Position numbers and translations under genes: made by a program. Positions 25,551 to 33,380 of a DNA stretch of 64,000 bases are shown piece after piece. The DNA is taken from assembly GCA_002435755.1 (NCBI GenBank), contig DIYH01000040.1, forward strand, positions 277,408-341,407. The letters run 5' to 3'. Positions within the stretch are counted from its first letter, which is position 1. The number at the start of each line of letters is the position of its first letter. The notes under the pieces are model-generated. The model was not told where the DNA came from, ran no database searches, and saw only the letters and a program-made list of their open reading frames with translations. This DNA is from Flammeovirgaceae bacterium UBA6059. GTDB taxonomy: Bacteria; Bacteroidota; Bacteroidia; Cytophagales; Cyclobacteriaceae.

Positions 25551-28145
25551 TTACTCGTACCTGATACTCTCAGTTGGATTTGAGATACTCGTCTTGTATG
25601 TTTTGAAACTGATTGTAATGAAGGTTATCAACCCTACAATTAACCCGCTGGTGACAAAAAGGTACCAATACTGACTGATATTGATGCGATAGCTAAAGTC
25701 ACCTAACCATTGATTCATGAAGTACCATGCAAAAGGTAAAGCAATGCATGTACCGACGGTTGTGAGAATGACAAACTCTTTGGAGATCAATTGTAGGATT
25801 TGTCTGCCACTCGCGCCGAGTACCTTACGGATACCAAATTCCTTTTGACGCTGTTGTGCTGTAAATGATACCAATCCGAATATACCCATACATGCCAGCA
25901 CGACAGCCATTCCTGATAAGGCCTTGAATACGTCAGCCTGCCGCTGCTCATTCTCATAGAGCTGATACCATGAGTCCTCCATCATTCTATACTGGATAGG
26001 ATAGTTAGGTGAAAACTCGCCCCATACCTGTTCGACAGTTGCGATACCTTCAAAGACAGAGGTAGCATTGAGCTTGATTGCATAAATACGATGGTAAGAC
26101 CCACGTGCGATGACCATCGGCTCGATCGGATCCTTAAGTGACGCAAAGTGAAAATCTTCAGCTATGCCGATGACCTTACCTTGCACATCAAAGTAAGGCA
26201 GATTGACGGTACGGCCCAGTAGTTCATCAGCGGTCATGTTCAGGGACTTGAGTCCGTTTTCGTTGATGATGACCGCTTGTTCGTCAGTGACCATGTCCTT
26301 TTCAAAGTTTCTACCGAAAACAATGTTGATATCGAATACTGAGAAATAGTTCTCATCTGTAAAAGCTGTCCTAAACGCGTGCGTGCCTTCTCGTCCCTCC
26401 AACTCTATTACTGTGCCATCATGAAAACCACCAGGCTCTCCAGACATAGATGAGACACCAAGTATTTCGGGTTGCTGTAGCAGTGTCTCTTTGAAGTTGC
26501 GGCTATTGGATCTTATCTCATCATTATTGATTCTTACCAGAAGAATGGCCTCTTTCTTAAAACCCAGAGGTTTGTTGGTGATGAAGTCCAATTGGCTAGT
26601 GATCAAAAGCGTAACGGCAATCATGAAAATGGAAATGGCGAATTGCAGGGTGACCAAAGACTTTCTGATGGTGTGATTTTTTGTAGGTGATGCTTTTATT
26701 CCCTTGAGCACCTTTAAAGGTTGAAATCCTGACATAACTAATGCAGGGTAAATGGCCGAGAATAGCAAGATCAGTAGATTCAATAAACCTAAAAAGATAA
26801 TTACCTGACTATCAAACCAATTCATTTCGAATTGAAGTCCAAAATATTGCTGGAACCCATTACTCAGAAGATTGGCAGTGAATATGGCAATGACTGTTGC
26901 CATGAGCAGTATAATGAGTGATTCTCCAACGAACTGTAGCAGTAGGCGAAAGCGGTTTACACCTAATACTTTTCGGATGCTGACTTCCTTGGCGCGTTTA
27001 AATGATTGTGCAATAGCAAGATTGATATAGTTGAATGAGGCAATAAAAAGAACCGCACCACCGACCAGTAGCAGAATGAAGATCGTACCTAGATCGCCAT
27101 GTGCCACTCCATCAAATCTAGTGTCATTATTAAAGTAGACCTCTTCGAATCTTTCAAGTGCTAGGTCTACTCTTGAATTGGTACGCTCAAAGTCTTCTCC
27201 GAAGTACTTATCCATAAATGCAGGTAATTGTGCCTCGAGCGCTTTTACCTTCGTCTCATCTGATTGCTTAATGTAGGTGATGAGGCCATTGCTCCACTTG
27301 TTTTTGAACCAATCGAATTGATCCATCATTGAGATGGGTAGAACGATATCAAACTCAGTTTGAGACTTGGCTGGTGCTTTGCCAAATACACCACTTACCA
27401 CAAACTGATATTCATTATCGAATTTCAGTATTTTGCCCAAGGGTGATTCGTCACCAAAATACTTCTTAGAATAGGCCTGTGAGATAACTGCTTTGTTGGG
27501 CAGATCTAATACACTCGTTGCATCTCCTGACAGGAGCGGGTAGGAGAAGAAGTCAAAGAAAGAAGCATCCGTAAAGATGATATTGTCTTCGTTAAATTTT
27601 ATATTCTCATAAGAAATTAGCCCGGACTGAGGATACACTCTCATGGTTTTATCAATGAGATCTGGATAGTCAGTATCCAATGCTTCAGCAAAGAATCCCG
27701 AGGTAACTCCCACATTGTAGAGTGTGCCTTCATTGGTGCTCTGACGCAGTACACGATAGATACTGTTTTTATCAGTGTGAAAGCTGTCGACATTAAGCTC
27801 CGCACTGATGTAGAAGTACAGAAAAATGGCACTTGTCAGACCTAGTGTAAAGCCCAGCACATTGATCATTGTGGTGGTCTTGTACGCTGTGAGATTGCGT
27901 ACGGCAAGCAACGGATTGAATTGAAACATAGACGTGGTGTTGTTTTTGATTTTGAGTTTTTTGACCATGGAAGGACGGAAGTAGCTAATGACCTGCATCC
28001 AGTAATAGAAGTTGCTCATAAAGCGATCATTGAACTGGTCATACTCCATGAGGTTGCCTTCGATCTCTTCAACTAATTCCGGCTTGCAGAAGAGCCGAAT
28101 CAGCCGAATTGAAACAGGCAACTTATTATACGAGAGCAAGGCCAA
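25551..28145 (-). CDS. FtsX/MacB-type ABC transporter permease, PadR-linked, copy 2
   Basis: An 864-residue protein starting at a TTG (28145) inside the 3' end of the PadR gene (20-nt overlap). The cytoplasmic lead (FCKPELVEEIEGNLMEY) matches that of the 18699 gene, then two FtsX modules with KEVSIRKVLGVN and KEFGIRKVLGAS loops and MacB-like periplasmic domains. It is an obvious paralogue of the 18699 gene with the same regulator arrangement on the opposite strand. No ATPase gene is adjacent. Confidence 0.9.
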   Translation of the reverse strand: MALLSYNKLPVSIRLIRLFCKPELVEEIEGNLMEYDQFNDRFMSNFYYWMQVISYFRPSMVKKLKIKNNTTSMFQFNPLLAVRNLTAYKTTTMINVLGFTLGLTSAIFLYFYISAELNVDSFHTDKNSIYRVLRQSTNEGTLYNVGVTSGFFAEALDTDYPDLIDKTMRVYPQSGLISYENIKFNEDNIIFTDASFFDFFSYPLLSGDATSVLDLPNKAVISQAYSKKYFGDESPLGKILKFDNEYQFVVSGVFGKAPAKSQTEFDIVLPISMMDQFDWFKNKWSNGLITYIKQSDETKVKALEAQLPAFMDKYFGEDFERTNSRVDLALERFEEVYFNNDTRFDGVAHGDLGTIFILLLVGGAVLFIASFNYINLAIAQSFKRAKEVSIRKVLGVNRFRLLLQFVGESLIILLMATVIAIFTANLLSNGFQQYFGLQFEMNWFDSQVIIFLGLLNLLILLFSAIYPALVMSGFQPLKVLKGIKASPTKNHTIRKSLVTLQFAISIFMIAVTLLITSQLDFITNKPLGFKKEAILLVRINNDEIRSNSRNFKETLLQQPEILGVSSMSGEPGGFHDGTVIELEGREGTHAFRTAFTDENYFSVFDINIVFGRNFEKDMVTDEQAVIINENGLKSLNMTADELLGRTVNLPYFDVQGKVIGIAEDFHFASLKDPIEPMVIARGSYHRIYAIKLNATSVFEGIATVEQVWGEFSPNYPIQYRMMEDSWYQLYENEQRQADVFKALSGMAVVLACMGIFGLVSFTAQQRQKEFGIRKVLGASGRQILQLISKEFVILTTVGTCIALPFAWYFMNQWLGDFSYRINISQYWYLFVTSGLIVGLITFITISFKTYKTSISNPTESIRYE

Positions 28146-28473
28146 TGGTCTTAAGTGAGAAATTGGCTACCTGTCCCCACATCTGGTCGCGCATTTGACG
28201 TACTTCGGCAAGCACTGACTTACCAGAGGTGGTGAGCTCGTAAATACGTTTTCTTCGACCACCACGCTCCTGGCTTCCACCTGCTAGTTCGGAGTTGAGA
28301 TATTCCTTGGCCTCAAGCCTGGCTAGCGTAGCGTGTAGAGCCCCCATGGCCACTTTGCGATTAGCCTGCTTCTTGAGTTCTTCCTGGATGCGCAGGATGT
28401 AAGCACCATCCTCTAAGATCAAGACACATAACAAAACCAGCTCTTCAAACTCTCCGAGATTTGTTCCTTTCAT
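28126..28473 (-). CDS. PadR-family transcriptional regulator, second copy
   Basis: A 115-residue PadR protein, sharing the exact start MKGTNLGEFEEL and wing RGGRRKR of the regulator at 18365. It overlaps the permease start by 20 nt. Its own upstream region holds an inverted repeat flanked by direct repeats. The close similarity of the two regulators means they could bind each other's operators. Confidence 0.9.
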   Translation of the reverse strand: MKGTNLGEFEELVLLCVLILEDGAYILRIQEELKKQANRKVAMGALHATLARLEAKEYLNSELAGGSQERGGRRKRIYELTTSGKSVLAEVRQMRDQMWGQVANFSLKTIGLALV

Positions 28474-28474
28474 T

Positions 28475-28527
28475 TGTTTCTATTTTGCATATCTCTTACG
28501 AATGTAAGAATTATATGTTTCTATTTT
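28475..28527 (-). promoter_or_regulatory. PadR operator candidate: inverted repeat flanked by direct repeats
   Basis: TCTTAC-GAAT-GTAAGA (28494-28509) lies 21 bp before the start codon. Two identical 12-mers TGTTTCTATTTT (28475-28486 and 28516-28527) flank it. The box TGTAAGAATT (28503-28512) recurs before the other PadR gene. Confidence 0.55.
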
Positions 28528-28584
28528 ATAGAAAGAAATGACTTTATGGATGGATAGAGCTCTTTAAAAGCAGGTGAAATGAAA

Positions 28585-29019
28585 CTATTGTTCCCTTAAC
28601 ACAAAAGTCAACACATAATCTTCGGGCTCAATCTGGCCATTGTTAACACTGAGATCCGGGTAGGGACTGACTTCTAAAAGCTCCAATCGGAACCGTACAA
28701 AATTGGCGGTTGCAAGGGCTGACTGGGCAATTGATTGCTTGATCTCTATTGGTATCGTCACACCACCATGGGATCCTTCCAGTGCTGCAACGATCTCACC
28801 CTCCCAAACACAATTAACGCTTGTCGCACATCTGGAGTCTGTAGGAATATCGATCAAGCTTACTGTAGTGCTATCAGGAGAGATGGCAGTCTGGCCGACT
28901 CGTAAAGTGAATTCCTCATTGTAATTGATTATCACTTGAGTATCAATATCCGATTCACTAGCACAACTACAAAGGAAGAGTACTTGAAGAAAAGTGAAAA
29001 CTGACAATAATGTTCTCAT
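28585..29019 (-). CDS. Small lipoprotein, unknown function
   Basis: About 144 residues from ATG 29019. A lipoprotein signal (VLFLCSC) is followed by a beta-rich domain that contains DSRCATSVNCVWEGE, a two-cysteine block common in small Bacteroidota lipoproteins of unknown role. It stands alone between two units on the same strand. Confidence 0.75.
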   Translation of the reverse strand: MRTLLSVFTFLQVLFLCSCASESDIDTQVIINYNEEFTLRVGQTAISPDSTTVSLIDIPTDSRCATSVNCVWEGEIVAALEGSHGGVTIPIEIKQSIAQSALATANFVRFRLELLEVSPYPDLSVNNGQIEPEDYVLTFVLREQ

Positions 29020-29119
29020 ATAGCTCAATGTACGGTTTCATATAAGACCCTGGGTTTTCTATTTACGTTGGAACGCCTTTTAAAATTGATCACAGTTTGG
29101 GTATGCTATTGTAGGTTGC

Positions 29120-30001
29120 TCATAATAGTTCTTCAATCTTAACTCTTCTAAAGAGATAATCTCGTCTGTAGTAAAGCCATTGGCCATTGGCTGTGACGTA
29201 GGGCGAGAAGTCTGGTCCACTTGAATTCAACTGTTCCAATTTTACTGGTGGGGTCCATGTATCAGATTCAAAATACGAAATGTAAAGATCACAAGTATTG
29301 GACCAATCGTCGGGTTCGAACCTTGTGAAGATCAGAAACGATCCGTCGGGCGATAAGCATGGGTCTCCAAGGTTGGTCATATCATCGAACAAACTGAGTT
29401 GCTCACCAACTGCAGTTTGTTCACCTTCAAATATTGTTTGATACAGGTAGTAGCGGGATATGCCTTTTTGCTTTATCTCTTTCGAGTAGACGAGTACCCC
29501 GTTTGAGGCTATGGTTGGATATGCCTCGTCCATATCCACAGTATTGATATATATTAAGCTCTTTGGCTCTGACCATGAATCGACCGACTTTTGACTAAAC
29601 CAAATATTGATCTTTGAGGAAGCTGTGCTATTCATGCTTCTTTTGGAGTTGAACAGCAGAAGTGTGTTGTCCGGAGATATTGTAGGCTCATAGTCAATAT
29701 ACCTACCGGAAAAATGAAGTAATTTCGGAGTGCCCCATCCGCTTTCTGTTTTCGTAGTTTCATAGATCGCTAGCCTCGGTTGGTCATCAGACAAGCGCAA
29801 TCCTATAGATTTTTGATACTCTGAATGGGGGAGCGTAAAGTACAACGTCTCTTCATCTGATGCTAGACTCATTCCTTGTACGAGTCTCATTGGTCTCTTA
29901 TCAAAGGGCTGAAACACTTTAAAGTCAAGTTGAGCTTGTATATCTGGCGATATGCACAGGACACTCAGGATGACCGTCAGTATTGTCAAGATGTGACTCA
30001 C
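29120..30001 (-). CDS. Exported PD40/TolB-like beta-propeller protein
   Basis: A 293-residue protein with a signal peptide (ends near DIQAQ) and repeated blades of the PD40 type: EPTISPDNTLLLFNSKR, YPTIASNGVLVYS, DPCLSPDGSFLIFTRF, FSPYVTANGQWLYY. It is probably a six-bladed propeller that binds a ligand or partner in the periplasm or on the surface. It overlaps the upstream BNR gene by ATGA (29998-30001), so they form one operon. Confidence 0.8.
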   Translation of the reverse strand: MSHILTILTVILSVLCISPDIQAQLDFKVFQPFDKRPMRLVQGMSLASDEETLYFTLPHSEYQKSIGLRLSDDQPRLAIYETTKTESGWGTPKLLHFSGRYIDYEPTISPDNTLLLFNSKRSMNSTASSKINIWFSQKSVDSWSEPKSLIYINTVDMDEAYPTIASNGVLVYSKEIKQKGISRYYLYQTIFEGEQTAVGEQLSLFDDMTNLGDPCLSPDGSFLIFTRFEPDDWSNTCDLYISYFESDTWTPPVKLEQLNSSGPDFSPYVTANGQWLYYRRDYLFRRVKIEELL

Positions 30002-31296
30002 AGCTTTTTAGGAACAGAGACGACCACCTCAGTGGTGTACAACTGAAAAACTCCTGTTCGGCTATCCGACCATATGAGTTGAAAAAGGCCATTGGATTTG
30101 GAAGCTATACTCATGTAGTGGCCCCCGCTATAGAATTTATTGGCAGCATCTCCATTGCTGTTCGTCCTTGGGTTTGAGCTTTCATTGGTCACCCTAAAGG
30201 GTCGACTAAAACTCAAACCACCGTCGACTGAAGCCGAGCAATAAACATCATTCTTATCTTTTTCAAGCTGACTATCGACCCATGATACCAACACCGTTCC
30301 AACATTGTTAGTGGCTACTGTCGCGAGACTGGCATGTGAGTTTTGAAACCGATCAACGCGTCTGTCCTGGCTCCATGTTTTTCCTTTATCAGAAGAATAA
30401 TTGATCCAAACTCCCTTATGATCGGCGCTTCTGCCTAACGCTCTCACAAAGTATACTTGACCCTCAAAATCTGATGTTGGGCTGTTATCCGCTACAAAGC
30501 TCATATAACCCCTGGCCCCACCGGACCTGGACGAAACTTTGACCGACCCGCCGACGATATCTGCACTAGGGTCAAATGGCCTGACCCAAACATCTTCGAG
30601 GTAGTGGGAGTAGGGGACCAACACCGTGCCATCATTGAGAACAGCTGGTTCGCAAAAATTGAGACGTACTCCGTTACCATTGATGCGACCCTTGTACTCA
30701 AATTTCCCATGACCGGAATGGCTATAGAGCACTACGTCAGCACCCATATCTTCTCTGAATTTTACTGTAGTGAAGTAAGTCTGATTGTTGACAGTGGTTA
30801 GTTTGGTGCCATCATGATTACCTGGTAGGGTCTGGACTTCCTCTTGACCTGTTGGACCGGAGTAGAATAAACGAATGGGAAAGGAATGCTGAAAACTACT
30901 CTCATTACCAATCCATGAGATGATTGTGGAACCGTCATCCAAGATGGTAGACCATGGGTCATAGCCATACCAGTCACGGGTTTTCTCCAGCCAGGTCTGG
31001 CCTCCATCTCTACTAGTATAAGTGATCAATTGACAGCTTTCGTATGGACGATCAATATCGTTGACTAACTGTGCTGCAACCAGGAGGATGTTTGTGTCCG
31101 TTGGATGCACACTAATATGTGGTTCCACCAGTGGTAGGTTTTCCCAATGAGTGCTGAGCTTGATATTGCTGCCGATTTTGATAGTAATGTTTTCATCGAC
31201 GTTGGTGCTGCTATGATTGCACTTAGCTTTTAAAGTCAGGAACAATGCTGCTACTACAATTGCTCCAAAGATCAGTTTGGAGGAGGTACTATTCAT
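29998..31296 (-). CDS. BNR/Asp-box sialidase-like exported protein
   Basis: About 432 residues from ATG 31296 (MNSTSSKLIFGAIVV); an upstream ATG at 31332 would deepen the overlap with the DJ-1 gene. An N-terminal membrane anchor or signal is followed by a beta-propeller with Asp boxes SRDGGQTW, SSDKGKTW and SVDGGLSF. Propellers of this kind occur in sialidases, but the catalytic Arg triad was not located by eye, so enzymatic activity is uncertain. It lies between the PD40 gene and the DJ-1 gene with overlaps at both ends. Confidence 0.75.
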   Translation of the reverse strand: MNSTSSKLIFGAIVVAALFLTLKAKCNHSSTNVDENITIKIGSNIKLSTHWENLPLVEPHISVHPTDTNILLVAAQLVNDIDRPYESCQLITYTSRDGGQTWLEKTRDWYGYDPWSTILDDGSTIISWIGNESSFQHSFPIRLFYSGPTGQEEVQTLPGNHDGTKLTTVNNQTYFTTVKFREDMGADVVLYSHSGHGKFEYKGRINGNGVRLNFCEPAVLNDGTVLVPYSHYLEDVWVRPFDPSADIVGGSVKVSSRSGGARGYMSFVADNSPTSDFEGQVYFVRALGRSADHKGVWINYSSDKGKTWSQDRRVDRFQNSHASLATVATNNVGTVLVSWVDSQLEKDKNDVYCSASVDGGLSFSRPFRVTNESSNPRTNSNGDAANKFYSGGHYMSIASKSNGLFQLIWSDSRTGVFQLYTTEVVVSVPKKL

Positions 31297-32428
31297 GGCT
31301 TGATCCTGAGTTGATAGTACGACTTGCTTCAATTGTCACAGAACGCTTTCCCATATGCTCAAGCCCAAACATTCTAATGATTCCCGGACCAAGGGCTTCA
31401 TGACCTATAGTGCCTGAAAGCCCGTTTTTATTTGATTTGTTCCAGGTGATCAGGCCTTTTAGTTCTTCCTTTAATGTTGAGAAGAATTGCGTCAGTTCGA
31501 TTTCGTCTCGAAGATCAAAACGATACTCCCATTGATCGTTGTTGCCATAGGAATAAGAGAAACTCGATGTAAACAAACTGATGACTGGCTGCAAGGGCAA
31601 TAGGTAGTTGTCAGCGAGTTGGGTTCTCGCATAGTCTGACCGGATGTCCCAGTTATACTCCATATGATTAGCCACATTTTGGGCAAACCCCTGACCGTAA
31701 TACTTGGCCAGTACATGGTAGGAGGCCTCTATACCTGATGAGAGCCCTGCGGACGTAAATACACTGCCACCATTAGTGTACTTCACATCACGCAGTACCT
31801 CAGCTTTTGGAAATTCCTGTTCCAGTTGTGGTATCAATGAGGCAAATGTTGTGGCCTGTTGACCATCGAGTATTCCGGCCTTACCAAGAAAGAAGGCACC
31901 ACTACAAACCGAAAACATAGTCTCAACAGAATCTCTTCGGGCTTTGAGCCAATCAACGATCTCAGTGTCCTGGTTGCTCTCCGCCGGCCCACCACCAGGT
32001 ACGACAAGCACATTCACTTTGGGTAGCTCTTCAAGACTATAGTCAGGAGTCAGATGGAGACCTCCGCTAAGCAGAATGTCATCTTTGGACTTTGCCACCG
32101 TACTGACCTGGAGTCCGGAGTGAGAGAATACGGACCATGGGCCTGTCACGTCCATAATGTCAGCACCATCAAAGAGCAATATGCTCACACTGATCGCTTT
32201 TCGCCTTAGAGGTTCAAAACCATGGAGGCTGGCGTTGAGTGTCATATTGCAGGAAGGACATTTACCTGGTGCTTCAAATATGACATCATCATGTTCGCAT
32301 CCGCATGGCGCACACCGATAGATCACCTCTCCTTTTTCGGGAGCTCTATCGAGAATAGCTTGTGCGTGTGCTCTGATGCTGGGAGTTGATGCCCCAACCG
32401 TCAGTAGTATGATGAAAATATATTTCAT
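31289..32428 (-). CDS. Exported DJ-1/PfpI (GlxA-like) protein with N-terminal metal-binding-like domain
   Basis: A 379-residue protein: signal peptide (to about 23), then a Cys-rich stretch at about 38-62 (YRCAPCGCEHDD ... PGKCPSCNM) like the heavy-metal-binding domain of copper-efflux proteins, then a DJ-1/PfpI domain at about 75-265 with the nucleophilic elbow SVCSGAFFLG. The C-terminal about 110 residues are unassigned. DJ-1 domains fused to AraC HTH regulate transcription, but this one has a signal peptide and no HTH, so it acts outside the cytoplasm. An AraC regulator lies directly upstream, and an inverted repeat precedes the start codon. Confidence 0.85.
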   Translation of the reverse strand: MKYIFIILLTVGASTPSIRAHAQAILDRAPEKGEVIYRCAPCGCEHDDVIFEAPGKCPSCNMTLNASLHGFEPLRRKAISVSILLFDGADIMDVTGPWSVFSHSGLQVSTVAKSKDDILLSGGLHLTPDYSLEELPKVNVLVVPGGGPAESNQDTEIVDWLKARRDSVETMFSVCSGAFFLGKAGILDGQQATTFASLIPQLEQEFPKAEVLRDVKYTNGGSVFTSAGLSSGIEASYHVLAKYYGQGFAQNVANHMEYNWDIRSDYARTQLADNYLLPLQPVISLFTSSFSYSYGNNDQWEYRFDLRDEIELTQFFSTLKEELKGLITWNKSNKNGLSGTIGHEALGPGIIRMFGLEHMGKRSVTIEASRTINSGSSHE

Positions 32429-32431
32429 TTT

Positions 32432-32463
32432 GTAGTTGATTTAGTTTTATGCAAATCAACTAC
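32432..32463 (-). promoter_or_regulatory. 11-bp inverted repeat at the start of the DJ-1 gene
   Basis: GTAGTTGATTT (32432-32442) / AAATCAACTAC (32453-32463), perfect, with a 10-nt spacer. It ends 3 bp from the start codon of the DJ-1 gene, so it could be an operator or an mRNA hairpin that hides the ribosome site. It could also end the araC-type transcript. Confidence 0.55.
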
Positions 32464-32503
32464 TTGCCTTTATTCGGTCATTGTACGCAATTGCTCTTCT
32501 ACG

Positions 32504-33334
32504 CTAGTTAACCGCTTTCCGGTAGGAAGAGGGTGAAATGCCCATCACATGATAAAAATTTCGGATCAGATGGCTCTCATCATAGAACCCAACACTGTTG
32601 GCAATCGCTGCAAGACTACCATGCTGGTTCAGTCGTTTTCTAGCTTGGTCAACGCGATAGTTCCTCAGATACTGAAATGGGGAAAGACCAACATGCTTGC
32701 GAAACTGGCGTATCAGGTGAAAACGGCTGAGACAGACAGCTTGTGCTAATTCTTCCAGTCTGATCTCATACTTGTAGTTCTCACGTAGATATTCAACTGC
32801 CTTCAATACTTCGGGGTGAGCATCCTGATCACAGACTATAGATTGGGTCTGTCGGAAGTCCTCGATAATCACGTTTAAGAATTCTTCTAATAACTCATCT
32901 AGCAATAATGGGGCATCAGATAAACGAATGGATTGGCACAGCAGATCAAAGATCCGACATCCTCGGGCGGATCGCAGCGGTTTTGTGTCGAACCATGTTG
33001 GGTACCCATTGCTGAGATATTTGGGCAATCGGCTATCGATGACATCTGGCTCGACGTGTAAAGCGTCAAAAGACAAGGGTCGCTTTTGATAACTGTTGCC
33101 GGCATGTACTTGGCCTGGGCCTATGGCAAGTATAGATCCTGCATCAAATCGATATGGCCTTTTTTCAGTGAACCCTTCATTGACCCCATGTCTGATGGAA
33201 ATGAAGGAGTAGTAATCATGGAAATGGCTGGGGAATTGATGGTTGCTGTAAGAGGTATTGAATAACCTGAGTCCGTCAAATTGCTCTGATCTCCATTGCT
33301 TTATGGTCAATTCATTTCTCATAGCGATGCTCAC
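32504..33334 (-). CDS. AraC-family transcriptional regulator
   Basis: A 276-residue protein (an alternative ATG at 33322). An N-terminal cupin sensor (about 20-160; HFHDYYSFISIRHG) is followed by two HTH units at about 175-272: LEELAQAVCLSRFHLIRQFR and the signature FQYLRNYRVDQARKRL ... IANSVGFYDESHLIRNF. It is upstream of the DJ-1/BNR/PD40 genes on the same strand and is their likely regulator. Confidence 0.9.
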   Translation of the reverse strand: MSIAMRNELTIKQWRSEQFDGLRLFNTSYSNHQFPSHFHDYYSFISIRHGVNEGFTEKRPYRFDAGSILAIGPGQVHAGNSYQKRPLSFDALHVEPDVIDSRLPKYLSNGYPTWFDTKPLRSARGCRIFDLLCQSIRLSDAPLLLDELLEEFLNVIIEDFRQTQSIVCDQDAHPEVLKAVEYLRENYKYEIRLEELAQAVCLSRFHLIRQFRKHVGLSPFQYLRNYRVDQARKRLNQHGSLAAIANSVGFYDESHLIRNFYHVMGISPSSYRKAVN

Positions 33335-33380
33335 TACAACTCTTCAACCAACTGTCATTGGCCTATTGAGTAGAATGAAA

